Source of the DNA: Candidatus Poribacteria bacterium
GTDB lineage: Bacteria; Poribacteria; WGA-4E; WGA-3G
Assembly: GCA_003635195.1 (NCBI GenBank)
Contig: PYIY01000185.1
Coordinates: 1 to 64,000 of the forward strand
Direction of reading: 5' to 3'
Length of the DNA: 64,000 nt
Shown one piece after another: positions 15,763-24,500 of this stretch (positions within the stretch are counted from its first letter, which is position 1; each line of letters starts with the position of its first letter). The notes beneath the pieces were generated by a model, which was given only the letters and a program-made list of their open reading frames with translations, was not told the DNA's origin and did no database searches. A program made the translations under genes and the position numbers.

Positions 15763-16800
15763 TTAAGCGTTATAGTCGCGTAACTTGTTGTGCAAGGTAC
15801 GCCGATGTATCCCCAAGGTCTTCGCAGTTTTTGATTTATTCCCATTCTCTCGTGCCAAAGTCGTCAAGATCGCTGACTTCTCTATCTCTTTCAAGGTTGT
15901 ACCCATGAGAAAGCAGGGAAAGCACAGCACGAAACGTTCTGCGTCGTTAGAATTTGCTGAGGCTGTTTCATCGGTCAACGGCAATGGGTCGACTTGAGGC
16001 GTCCGCAAGTCTTGTGGTAAGTGGTGCGGTAAGATTTCACCATCTTCCGCTAAAAGTACCGCGCGACCGATGATGCCTTCCAACTCCCGGATATTCCCAG
16101 GCCAACTGTAGGCATCAAATAACGAAAGGACTTCTGGATTTATGTTCGCTACTTTTCGACTTGAAGCGTTGGTTTCCTTTTTCAAAAAGTGTCTTGCCAA
16201 CGTGGGAATGTCTTCCCGTCGCTCCCGTAGTGCTGGCAGCTGGATATGAAGGGATTTTAATCGCTCATAGAGATCTCGGCGAAACTTGCCTGCTGCAACC
16301 GCTTCTATAAGGTCGATATTTGTCGCTGTAAGGACGCGCACTTTCACCGGAATCTGTTTTGTCCCACCCATGCGGCGAATCTCGTTTTCCTGAAGGACTC
16401 GCAGCAGTTTCGGTTGTAGGCGTATCGGAAGTTCTCCGATTTCGTCAAGGAACAGGGTGCTTCCCGATGCGGTTTCAAACAGTCCAATGTGTTGATTATC
16501 CGCGCCGGTAAACGCACCTCTCTCATGTCCAAAGAGTTCGCTTTCTATCAGGTTCTCCGCAATCTCCGCACAGTTCACGATGACTATGCGGTGCATTGCA
16601 TAAAGGCTCTCTGCGTGCAAAGCACGCGCGACCAGTTCTTTACCGGTTCCGGTCTCGCCAGAAATAAGCACTATTTTATCAGATTTTGCGAACGTGTCAA
16701 TACGTTTCAGCACTTTAAGATGCGCTGGACTCTCACCGATAATATGGTCGTAATTCCCATGTAACTTCTCTCTTGATAACAGCATTTCGGACGGTGCCAC
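15763..16800 (-). CDS. sigma-54-dependent enhancer-binding protein
   Basis: 345 residues: AAA+ domain from about residue 15 and a Fis-type helix-turn-helix at the end (KSKTAKTLGIHRRTLHNKL). Walker A SGETGTGKE, the sigma-54 contact loop GAFTGAD, Walker B TLFLDEIGELP and the R finger region FRRDLYERL are all intact. There is no receiver, GAF or PAS domain, so like PspF it must be controlled by a partner or by its level. The DNA between its stop and the L1 promoter holds palindromic sites, so it very likely drives L1. The start could also be the ATG at 16785, which has AAGGTGG about 12 bases upstream. Confidence 0.9.
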   Translation of the reverse strand: MAPSEMLLSREKLHGNYDHIIGESPAHLKVLKRIDTFAKSDKIVLISGETGTGKELVARALHAESLYAMHRIVIVNCAEIAENLIESELFGHERGAFTGADNQHIGLFETASGSTLFLDEIGELPIRLQPKLLRVLQENEIRRMGGTKQIPVKVRVLTATNIDLIEAVAAGKFRRDLYERLKSLHIQLPALRERREDIPTLARHFLKKETNASSRKVANINPEVLSLFDAYSWPGNIRELEGIIGRAVLLAEDGEILPHHLPQDLRTPQVDPLPLTDETASANSNDAERFVLCFPCFLMGTTLKEIEKSAILTTLARENGNKSKTAKTLGIHRRTLHNKLRDYNA

Positions 16801-16966
16801 CTTTTCTGCCCTTGGGGCGGTTATATAAGTCTTGAAGGTATCCTATTCATCTAACACTTCTTTTTAATCTGTAACTCAAAACTGAATGACGCTATTATCT
16901 AATACCTTCTCTATAATAGACATTGTAATCATCTTTACAATGCGGCTAATCTCCAATAAATTGTCT

Positions 16967-17165
16967 TAGGACTTACGCATTTCCTTTAAAGTCCCCTGAT
17001 AAGGGGCGGGGAATGCCCATAAGGCATTCATACCCCGGTTCATGCCACACGGCATGAATACCGTTGATTTGAAGCCCACACGGGCTTCATACCGTTGATT
17101 CTGATTCTTTAGGGGGTTTAAAAGTCAAAAATCTATCATCTTGTACGAGGTTTGCGTAAGTCCTA
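16967..17165. repeat. 199-bp MITE-like element, TAGGACTTACGCA ends
   Basis: Perfect 13-bp terminal inverted repeats TAGGACTTACGCA / TGCGTAAGTCCTA. The interior holds three hairpins in a row (ATGCCcataaGGCAT, TTCATGCCacacGGCATGAA, GAAGCCCacacGGGCTTC) separated by copies of ATACCGTTGATT. No coding capacity. It sits between the divergent activator and DUF423 genes. Confidence 0.8.
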
Positions 17166-17342
17166 TTGTCTTTCATGTAATGCGAAACAAAAAATAGAGT
17201 CTTCATATTACTGTAACGCGTATGTCAGGACGAAAGGTTGCATAAAATGGATATTAGACATGATAATGGGGAAATTCTGACAAGATATGTTAGATTTAAG
17301 TTATAATTGGTTGCAGTGATAAATTCTTGAAAGGAGGCACTT

Positions 17343-17714
17343 ATGCAAAATCTTTTCTTCGCACTCGGTTCGGGTTTGAGTCTACTGGGGGTTGTTTTGG
17401 GAGCATTTGGGGCGCATACACTGAAATCAAAAATCTCGGCGGAGATGCTTGAGACTTTTGAAGTGGCAGTCCGGTATCAGATGTACCACAGTCTCGGCCT
17501 GATCGCAGCGGCGTGGGCGGTATCGCAATGGCAGAACCAACTCACGGCTGCATCCGGGTGGTGTTTTTTGGCTGGCATCCTAATCTTTTCGGGGAGTCTT
17601 TATGTGCTGAGTCTCACGGGGATCCGATGGCTCGGTGCGATTACACCCATCGGTGGGTTGGCATTTATTATCGGTTGGGGTTGTCTGACCATCGCTGCGA
17701 TCCGGGGTGGCTGA
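17343..17714 (+). CDS. DUF423 family membrane protein
   Basis: 123 residues, typical length. Family signature in LGVVLGAFGAHTLKSKIS and VRYQMYHSLGLIA, and four membrane helices. AAAGGAGGC precedes the ATG closely. The function of the family is not known; it is an inner-membrane protein. Transcribed alone. Confidence 0.9.
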   Translation: MQNLFFALGSGLSLLGVVLGAFGAHTLKSKISAEMLETFEVAVRYQMYHSLGLIAAAWAVSQWQNQLTAASGWCFLAGILIFSGSLYVLSLTGIRWLGAITPIGGLAFIIGWGCLTIAAIRGG

Positions 17715-17879
17715 AATTGATTGGCAAAGTCCGCCCACGGAATAGACAGCCACGTTTTCCGCAGCTACTCTGGCGAGGTAGACAGCGCAATACCGATAGG
17801 CAGAGCATTGAGTTGTCCATTTCCTTTCATCTGGTTATCCAAAATCGTCCAAAGATGGAAAACTAAATTGAGAAGAGAG

Positions 17880-17908
17880 TTGACAGATTACATAATGTTG
17901 TGTAAAAT
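17880..17908 (+). promoter_or_regulatory. sigma-70 promoter of DUF1080-like gene
   Basis: TTGACA, 17-base spacer, TAAAAT, about 105 bases upstream of the start codon at 18015. Confidence 0.65.
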
Positions 17909-18014
17909 AATAGGACTTTAGAGCAGTTGCTAAGTTCCCAAAACCTAATGTGAAAACTCGTAAGAAAACCGAACGAAAAGTTCGTGTTTAACACACCTAT
18001 AAGGAGAAGATCGT

Positions 18015-18692
18015 ATGAAGCAGTTAAACGTTCAGTGTTTTTGTATATGTGCTTGTTTCGCTTTCATGTTAGTGATACACCCGGCATTCGCGATTCGCTA
18101 TGAGTTTGATAATGAAAAGGAAATTGCAGATTGGGAACTCGGACCCCAGGCAACGGCGAAAGTCAAAGATGGTATGCTTGAACTTACTGTTGCCGGTGGA
18201 CAGAATTCGGGTATCTATTTCGGTGAAGATAACTGGACCGATTACCGGATGGAAGTCAAAGCCCGAAAAATTGTCGGACCCTATTTCCACCTGTTCGCAC
18301 GAGTACAGGAACCCGCAGTAGATTTCTATTTCATGGAGATTAGTTATAACTCGCATACCACTTCTCTGTTCATGTTTAGCGGTGGAGCCGCAAATGAGAT
18401 TACCGGCGGTCCGCGCCCGAAACGTCCTGATTCAAAGGACGACAAAGGTGGCGATTCGTATACCATGGTCTTTGAAACGGAAGGGGAAACCCTCAGGACC
18501 TACATTGATGGGAAATTGATGGTTGAAAACCAAGGTAAAACCTACGATAAAGGTCGCCCCGGCTTAGGTGGCAGAGATTCAACTGTTCACTATGAGTATG
18601 TAGAGATTAATGGTGAAGGCATTCCACCGACAGCCGTTGAACCTGCTGATAAATTAGCAACTTTGTGGGGTGAATTGAAATCCCCATACTAA
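18015..18692 (+). CDS. exported DUF1080 / 3-keto-disaccharide hydrolase-like protein
   Basis: 225 residues. Signal peptide (CFCICACFAFMLVIHPAFA), then one jelly-roll: DWELGPQATAKVKDGMLELT, NSGIYFGEDNWTDYRMEVKARK, YFHLFARVQEPAVDFYFMEI, TYIDGKLMVE, GRPGLGGRDSTVHYEYVEI. This is the strand order of DUF1080 (3-keto-glycoside hydrolase / sugar-binding) domains; catalysis cannot be claimed. AAGGAG precedes the ATG. The last residues ADKLATLWGELKSPY match the tails of the IS-cut TolB protein and the LamG protein, a possible sorting signal. It lies alone between DUF423 and the convergent pbpC gene. Confidence 0.8.
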   Translation: MKQLNVQCFCICACFAFMLVIHPAFAIRYEFDNEKEIADWELGPQATAKVKDGMLELTVAGGQNSGIYFGEDNWTDYRMEVKARKIVGPYFHLFARVQEPAVDFYFMEISYNSHTTSLFMFSGGAANEITGGPRPKRPDSKDDKGGDSYTMVFETEGETLRTYIDGKLMVENQGKTYDKGRPGLGGRDSTVHYEYVEINGEGIPPTAVEPADKLATLWGELKSPY

Positions 18693-18726
18693 CAAAGAAA
18701 TAGGGACTTCATCAGAAACCCGTTTT

Positions 18727-18783
18727 TTTGACCAACAACTCGACTCCGCATATAATAGAGAGAAGCACGAGTTGTTGGTCAAA
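18727..18783. repeat. long hairpin with embedded promoter-like sequence
   Basis: Perfect 16-base arms, TTTGACCAACAACTCG and CGAGTTGTTGGTCAAA, around a 25-base centre. TTGACC, 17 bases and TATAAT can be read inside. The flanks (AGAAACCCG before, CGGAGCGGAGACC after) resemble the sequence at 58225-58296. It may act as terminator for two convergent genes, or be a dispersed repeat. Confidence 0.55.
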
Positions 18784-18814
18784 TCGGAAAAAACGGAGCG
18801 GAGACCTAATATTT

Positions 18815-21511
18815 TTAAAAAGCTGAAATGTGGAATGGGCGGCTCGTCGAGCGGCCCTCCGCATCTACACAGGTGAGTACGTGTTTCCCTTTGACAGGTG
18901 TGAACCAGTACGGCTGCCCCGCCTTCCCTTTGAAAATCAATTCACCATCCAAAAACCAGAATAACTGCTGTGTCCGGTTGGAAGCCGAGGCTGACAATTG
19001 TATCTTTTGCTGCGCTAATGGGACCCCATCCCGTATGTAGTACACAGTGTCTGCTGTGGGAGATAGGATGACCGGGGCAGTCCCCGCGATTGTGCCTGTA
19101 CACAATGGGTTGTGCTCTGGAAGCACTGACACAGCAAATCCATTCTTTGTCAACCAGGTCGCCGCCTCGGCGGGCCACTCTTCAAATATTTTCATTTCTA
19201 CACTGCTCTGTAACATGTCTACTGTGTAATACTGGCTACGCGTTTCAGAAGAATAATTTTCTGCTGTCGTCGGCAGATTCCGACAGTGGGAGCAGAGACT
19301 GTAACCCGTGACTTCATCAACATAGATGCGTTTGTGAATCGTACAGGTTTTGACGGGCGAAACGCCCGGAATATAGACATCGCTTTTGTGGGTAGGGCAA
19401 TGTGGTGAGGGGAGGGCACCCGTAAGCGCACAGACCTCGCGCAGCTGCAGTCGTTCAGGCTTCGTAAACCAGCGGTGTGTGTCTTGTCCCGTGAGAGCAG
19501 TGAACAGTGCGAATAGAACAGGCGTTGCTGCGTCCGTCCCGCTCAACATCGGAGCACCTTTTCCGTCAAAATTGCCGAGCCACACACCGATTGTTAATTT
19601 CGGTGAATACCCGATACACCATGCATCTCGATGTCCGTAAGAGGTCCCGGTTTTCCAAGCAATTTTCGGGAGATTCATGGTCATTTCAAAAGCTGCTGGG
19701 TTTTTGACAGTATTGGTGGGTAATTGTGAGGTTGTTAGCATCTCCGTTATAATGAAACTCGTCTCTTCTTGGAGCAAACGTTGTGAATAACTTTCGGTTT
19801 CCTTCGGTTCCCATCGGCTTTCAGCACGAAGGTTTTCTAACTGCTGTTGACCGCTGAGGACTATTTGGTACGGGGCAAATTCTCCCATATTTGCCAACCC
19901 CGCGTAAAGTGTTGTCAACTCCAGTAGATTCACTTCGCAGCCACCGAGAACCATAGAGAGTCCATACTTTTTCGCGGCTGCGAGTGTGGAGATACCTGCT
20001 TGTTTTAGAAAAGTGTGCAGTGTCCTATTTTTCAGACGCGCATGAAGATTCACGGCAGGGACATTGAGAGAGCGCGCAAGTGCCTGACGAGCGGTAACAT
20101 AGCCGTTATAAATGCCATCATAGTTCACCGGCTCATATCCGCTGTATGTAACAGGGACATCAAAGAGCAGTGTTTCTGGTGTGATCAAGCCTTGTTCGAT
20201 GCCAAGGGCGTAGACGAAAGGTTTAAGTGTGGAGCCTGGCGAACGCGATGCGAGTGTGCCGTTTATCTGACCCGATGCGCTCCGATCAAAAAAATCGTGG
20301 GAACCTACCATTGCCAAGACCTGACGGCTTTGCGTATCCATAACGACAATGGCACCTGTGCTCGCAGTATGGGATTGCAAACGACGGGCATCCGCAATTC
20401 CAGCAGCGGACACATTCAGATATTCGCGAAGGATCCGCACCGCTGTTTCTTGGACCTTCGCGTCTATTGTCGTGTATATCCTGCCATCTGCTGTAGTTTC
20501 TGGGTTCCAGCGGTTCCCCTTAACCAACATACGTGAGAGATGGGGTGCTTTGAATGGGAGCGGATGCCGTTTTGTCGGTATCGGTTCTCGCAATGCTTCT
20601 CGCCACTGTTGTTCGGAAATCTGTCCGCGTGCGCGGAGGCGGTTCAGGACTTTTGCGCGCGCATGCCGGGCATTTTCTGGAAATCTGTCTGGACGTAAAC
20701 GTTCTGGCGCGTTCGGGATAGCGACAAGGAGAGCTGCCTCACCAAGACTTATCGCGTGCTGCGGTTTATTGAAATAAAACCGAGACGCTGCGCCTGTACC
20801 AACGATATTCCCACCGTAGGGAAGCATGTCAAAGTAAAAATTTAGGATATCAGATTTTGAATATGCCAGTTCAAGTTGAATTGCCCGAAACATTTCGATC
20901 AATTTATTCGGAATATTCCGGGATTTCGGTTCCATCAGTCGCGCCAGCTGCATCGTGATGGTTGAACCACCGCGCACCACCTCTCCTGCTTTGATATTAT
21001 CATAGAGGGCGGTTGTCATAGACACCGGATTGATTCCGCAGTGATAGTAAAACCACCTGTCCTCTACTGTTAGCATTGCTTCGTGTAATAAGGGGGAAAC
21101 ACCAAAATAGCCATCGGCTTTCGGAAACCTTCGGCTTTCAGCCACAAGAGGTTTCCGATTAACAGAAAACTTTCTTTGCTGACTGTTCTCGCTGCGAAGC
21201 ATGCGTGGCTGCTGACTGCTAAATCGCCACATACCATCCTCAGCTAAGAACGCGCGGAGCCATTCTCCGTTCCGATCTAACACGATCCGAGAGGATGGTG
21301 GATGGAGACGTGCTTTGGGCAGCGGAAAACACCAGTTCGCGATCGTAAAAAGGACAATGATAAAGAGGGGCAGAATAGCCATCAGCCATCGGCTATCAGC
21401 TTTCAGCAAAGAAAAGAGGCGTTTTGTAACGCTTGCGTCTTTACTGATTGCTGACTGCTGACTGCTGAAAGCCATTCCAGCTGAGGGTTGATGGTTATTC
21501 CTTCTCATCAC
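18815..21511 (-). CDS. pbpC: penicillin-binding protein 1C
   Basis: 898 residues, longer than the usual 770-800. Order: membrane helix (about 43-65), GT51 glycosyltransferase with E in TVEDRWFYYH and RGGSTITMQLARLM, transpeptidase with SxxK in SPGSTLKPF, SLN and KTGTS, then the BiPBP C-terminal domain. It polymerises and may crosslink peptidoglycan in the periplasm, anchored in the inner membrane. It overlaps the alpha-2-macroglobulin gene by 17 bases, the classic pbpC-yfaS pairing. Three in-frame insertions of genomic repeats (about residues 12-45, 95-134 and 553-577) add the extra length. The start may be GTG 21511, ATG 21508 or ATG 21475. Confidence 0.9.
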   Translation of the reverse strand: MMRRNNHQPSAGMAFSSQQSAISKDASVTKRLFSLLKADSRWLMAILPLFIIVLFTIANWCFPLPKARLHPPSSRIVLDRNGEWLRAFLAEDGMWRFSSQQPRMLRSENSQQRKFSVNRKPLVAESRRFPKADGYFGVSPLLHEAMLTVEDRWFYYHCGINPVSMTTALYDNIKAGEVVRGGSTITMQLARLMEPKSRNIPNKLIEMFRAIQLELAYSKSDILNFYFDMLPYGGNIVGTGAASRFYFNKPQHAISLGEAALLVAIPNAPERLRPDRFPENARHARAKVLNRLRARGQISEQQWREALREPIPTKRHPLPFKAPHLSRMLVKGNRWNPETTADGRIYTTIDAKVQETAVRILREYLNVSAAGIADARRLQSHTASTGAIVVMDTQSRQVLAMVGSHDFFDRSASGQINGTLASRSPGSTLKPFVYALGIEQGLITPETLLFDVPVTYSGYEPVNYDGIYNGYVTARQALARSLNVPAVNLHARLKNRTLHTFLKQAGISTLAAAKKYGLSMVLGGCEVNLLELTTLYAGLANMGEFAPYQIVLSGQQQLENLRAESRWEPKETESYSQRLLQEETSFIITEMLTTSQLPTNTVKNPAAFEMTMNLPKIAWKTGTSYGHRDAWCIGYSPKLTIGVWLGNFDGKGAPMLSGTDAATPVLFALFTALTGQDTHRWFTKPERLQLREVCALTGALPSPHCPTHKSDVYIPGVSPVKTCTIHKRIYVDEVTGYSLCSHCRNLPTTAENYSSETRSQYYTVDMLQSSVEMKIFEEWPAEAATWLTKNGFAVSVLPEHNPLCTGTIAGTAPVILSPTADTVYYIRDGVPLAQQKIQLSASASNRTQQLFWFLDGELIFKGKAGQPYWFTPVKGKHVLTCVDAEGRSTSRPFHISAF
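19779..19850. repeat. repeat translated within pbpC (third copy)
   Basis: GTGAATAACTTTCGGTTTCC, then TTCGGTTCCCATCGGCTTTC and AACTGCTG: a shorter member of the same family. It encodes AESRWEPKETESYSQR in a loop of the transpeptidase domain. Confidence 0.5.
21108..21226. repeat. repeat translated within pbpC (second copy)
   Basis: Contains TTCGGAAACCTTCGGCTTTCAG and GCTGCTGACTGCTAAAT-like sequence, the same CATCGGCTTTCAGC / GCTGACTGCTGA family as the copies at 21378 and 19779. It encodes a low-complexity Ser/Gln/Arg segment between the membrane helix and the glycosyltransferase domain. Confidence 0.65.
21378..21476. repeat. repeat translated within pbpC (first copy)
   Basis: Arms GCCATCGGCTATCAGCTTTC and GACTGCTGACTGCTGAAAGC are roughly inverted around a centre. 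The repeat encodes the cytoplasmic N-terminal segment of pbpC in frame, with no stop codon. Confidence 0.65.
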
Positions 21512-24500
21512 TCGTAACCACTTGGATACTCATACTACCCGTTACAGCAGATTTTGTCGGATCGTACATCGCTTCTGCCGCGATAGGTGGCAGCGTAAAT
21601 TCACCTTGTGTAACTGCCCTTAGTGCGTAATAGAATTTACGTTCGCGTTGGCGCGGGAACGTGCCGAAGAAAATCAGGCGATCGTCACGAATGTCGATAT
21701 AATCGGGTTTGAAACCTTGTTCTTTCAGCCATGGAATACCGGCTCGGGACTCCAAACGCGGGTTCTCAATCTCAAAACCCGTTGGTAACATATCAACGAC
21801 GACGACATTTTCCAGATTGGCGGTAAGTGCTTTGACCGTTATCTCTGCGACGATTAAGTCGCCATGTACAAACGTGCTGGTAAGACCTTCACCATCTTTG
21901 TTAAAATACCGACGGCGTACCTGTAATTCTCGTTCGTATTCTTCAATAAACGAATCGCGTCGGATGCCGAACGCCTGCCAGTAATAGTAGCAACTCCCTT
22001 CGCCGTCAACAGTGAGTTGTATACGTGCACCGTCCCATGTTTCATCGGTATAACGCGTCTCAGTCGCGTCAAAGTCTGCAAAATGTTCACCGTTGAGTTT
22101 GAGAGTGCCGCTGTAATTCCGATCTGCCTGTTTCTTCATAATTTTACCGAGTGCAAGGAACGCGAAAGCATTATCTTGTGTCGTCCGCCATCGGTTTCCG
22201 TCGGCGGCTGCTTCACTCAGGTTCTTGACGAGCATCGGAATGGATGGATGGTTTTCGTTAACTTCGGCAAGCACATCCAACATAATCGCTTGGGCGCGAA
22301 TAGGTGAATTAAATGTCCCGCCGGTCTCCCATCCTGGGTTGCCTTTACCGTTAAAACTGGGCGATACGGATACCGGGAGCATTGAGAGAGCGGTTTCCAA
22401 TTCGCCGCTGAGGGCAAATGCCCCAGCGAGTTGAAAGTGACTGTAATCGCTCAGGCCGCTTGCACCTCTGTTTTTCAGATAGTGCATCGTGCCACGATCC
22501 GGTTGTCCAGCAGCTGCTAAGACATAAGACGCATAGGTCGCGAGCGCGATGTTCGTTCTTACCTGTTTAGGATTATTGTTGTCTTCTGTGTCGGGTGAAA
22601 ACTTTGACCGTGTTTTCAAACCTTCCAGCATTGCATCGTAAACGCGGTCTGCTACCTCGTAACCCGCTTTTCGGGCTTCAACGAGGAAGTGGGAGGCATA
22701 GATACTGCTCCACGAATTAGAATAAGTGCCGCCGGGCCAGTAAGAAAAATAATTGTTCGACATTAGCATACTTTCAAGTTTCGTGATGCCCGATGTGATA
22801 TAGTAATCTACTGAATCTTCAGCTGCCAACATCGGTTCTACGCTTTGTGCCAAGTCGCTGAAATAGAGCAGTGGGAAAACCTTACTTGTGGTCTGTTCGA
22901 GACACCCGTATGGGTAGCGGATAAGATAGCGGAGACTGTCCGCAAACGCGATATTTGGAAACGGCGATACAGTCAGGCTAAATTCGGACGAATCTGCTAT
23001 TAAGTTTGACGGCAGGATAAAATCAACCGGTTTCCCCGCGCGTACCACGCCGTGTCCTGTTTGTGTAACGGGTGGCGCGACAGAGCGCAGCGGCAATTCG
23101 ACATCTATTTGCGTCGTTTCAGCATTACCTGCGGCAGATAGATTGAAACTGACCTCTCCAATCGCGTCTTGAACGTGAATGTCGAAAAAGACTTGTGCCT
23201 CTGTGCCTGCTCCAACTTCTTTTTCTATGCTGAGTTCATGGAGCGGAGGTTCCGCTTTTACGGACTGTGGGGGAGGGGTGGGAGCCTTCTCAGACCTCGT
23301 TTCAGGTCTATTAATACCACTTGCTGACAGGAGTTGCACATCACCGGCTGTTTGCAACTTGACAGTAAATTCCGCATCCGTACCTGTGCCGTTGAAAAGC
23401 GTGACAGGGACGCGCACTTTATCGCCGCCCGCGAGGAATCGCGGGAACGTCGGTGTTAAAACAATGGGTTCACGAACAGTCAAGTAAGCTTCTGTAGCAC
23501 CGTAGTCCGCTCCGGCGAAAGCGACTGCCATCAACCTCAATTTCCCGTTGAACTGCGGAATCTTGAATTGGACAGTACCACGCCCGTTACCATCAGTTTT
23601 CACAAATCCTGACCAAAGCGAAACCGGTTTTACCCGCCTGATACTGCTTGTATTAAGCCGTTTCCTGCCTAATCCACGTGCAAGTCCTGCGTCACCGCCG
23701 GTACTCGAATTGTCCGTAACATCTGCTATTTCAGGTAATATCCCACCATACAGATCAAAGGAGCGCGTCTTCAACCCGCGCTGTTGATAGAAGTAATCGT
23801 GGGGATTGGGGGTTTGGAAATCGGTTAACGCTAAGATGCCTTCATCAACTGCTGCTATACAGACATCATATTTTTGCCAAGAACGTCTGCCTTGGACTTG
23901 GAACGTGATGTCCACCTCGTTGTTTGGACGGACAACTGCCTCGCTATTCTCGGCCTGAGAGATTTGAGCGTCGTTGTCCCCAAGGAGCAATATCTCTTCT
24001 GTGACACCAGCATCATTCGTCTGCTTGAGCGACATCTCAATTGCGAGTCGTCTCCGCGCCGCATCTATTTTCAAGGGGATCACACCAAACGCGCGGGCAG
24101 GAAGCAGAGACTTGTTGCCTGGTTGTGATACCGGACTCATCGGGATGGCTCGAGTCAGCGTTGCTGAGAGATACACATTCGGTTTATAAGCGTCACGTAC
24201 CGGGATTGACAAGGTTGCAGTATTCGCTTTCATTACTATCGTGCGATGACTGAGTACCCGTTCTCGTTCGACCGTGAGCAGAAGCGTCCCTGGAAACGGT
24301 GCCTTGATATTCAGTTTTGCTGTCTGGCCCGGACGATAGGCAGGTTTGTCAAGGGTCAGATCTAACCGGGTAGGATGTTCCATAGAGACCGGCGTGTTTC
24401 TCCATCCGCTCACGTAAAACCCTATTTCCGCTGTTGCCGTTGATTCGAGGTCCTCAAGCTGAACGCGATATCGACCGTAGTCCGAAGGCGTTAGGGTCAT

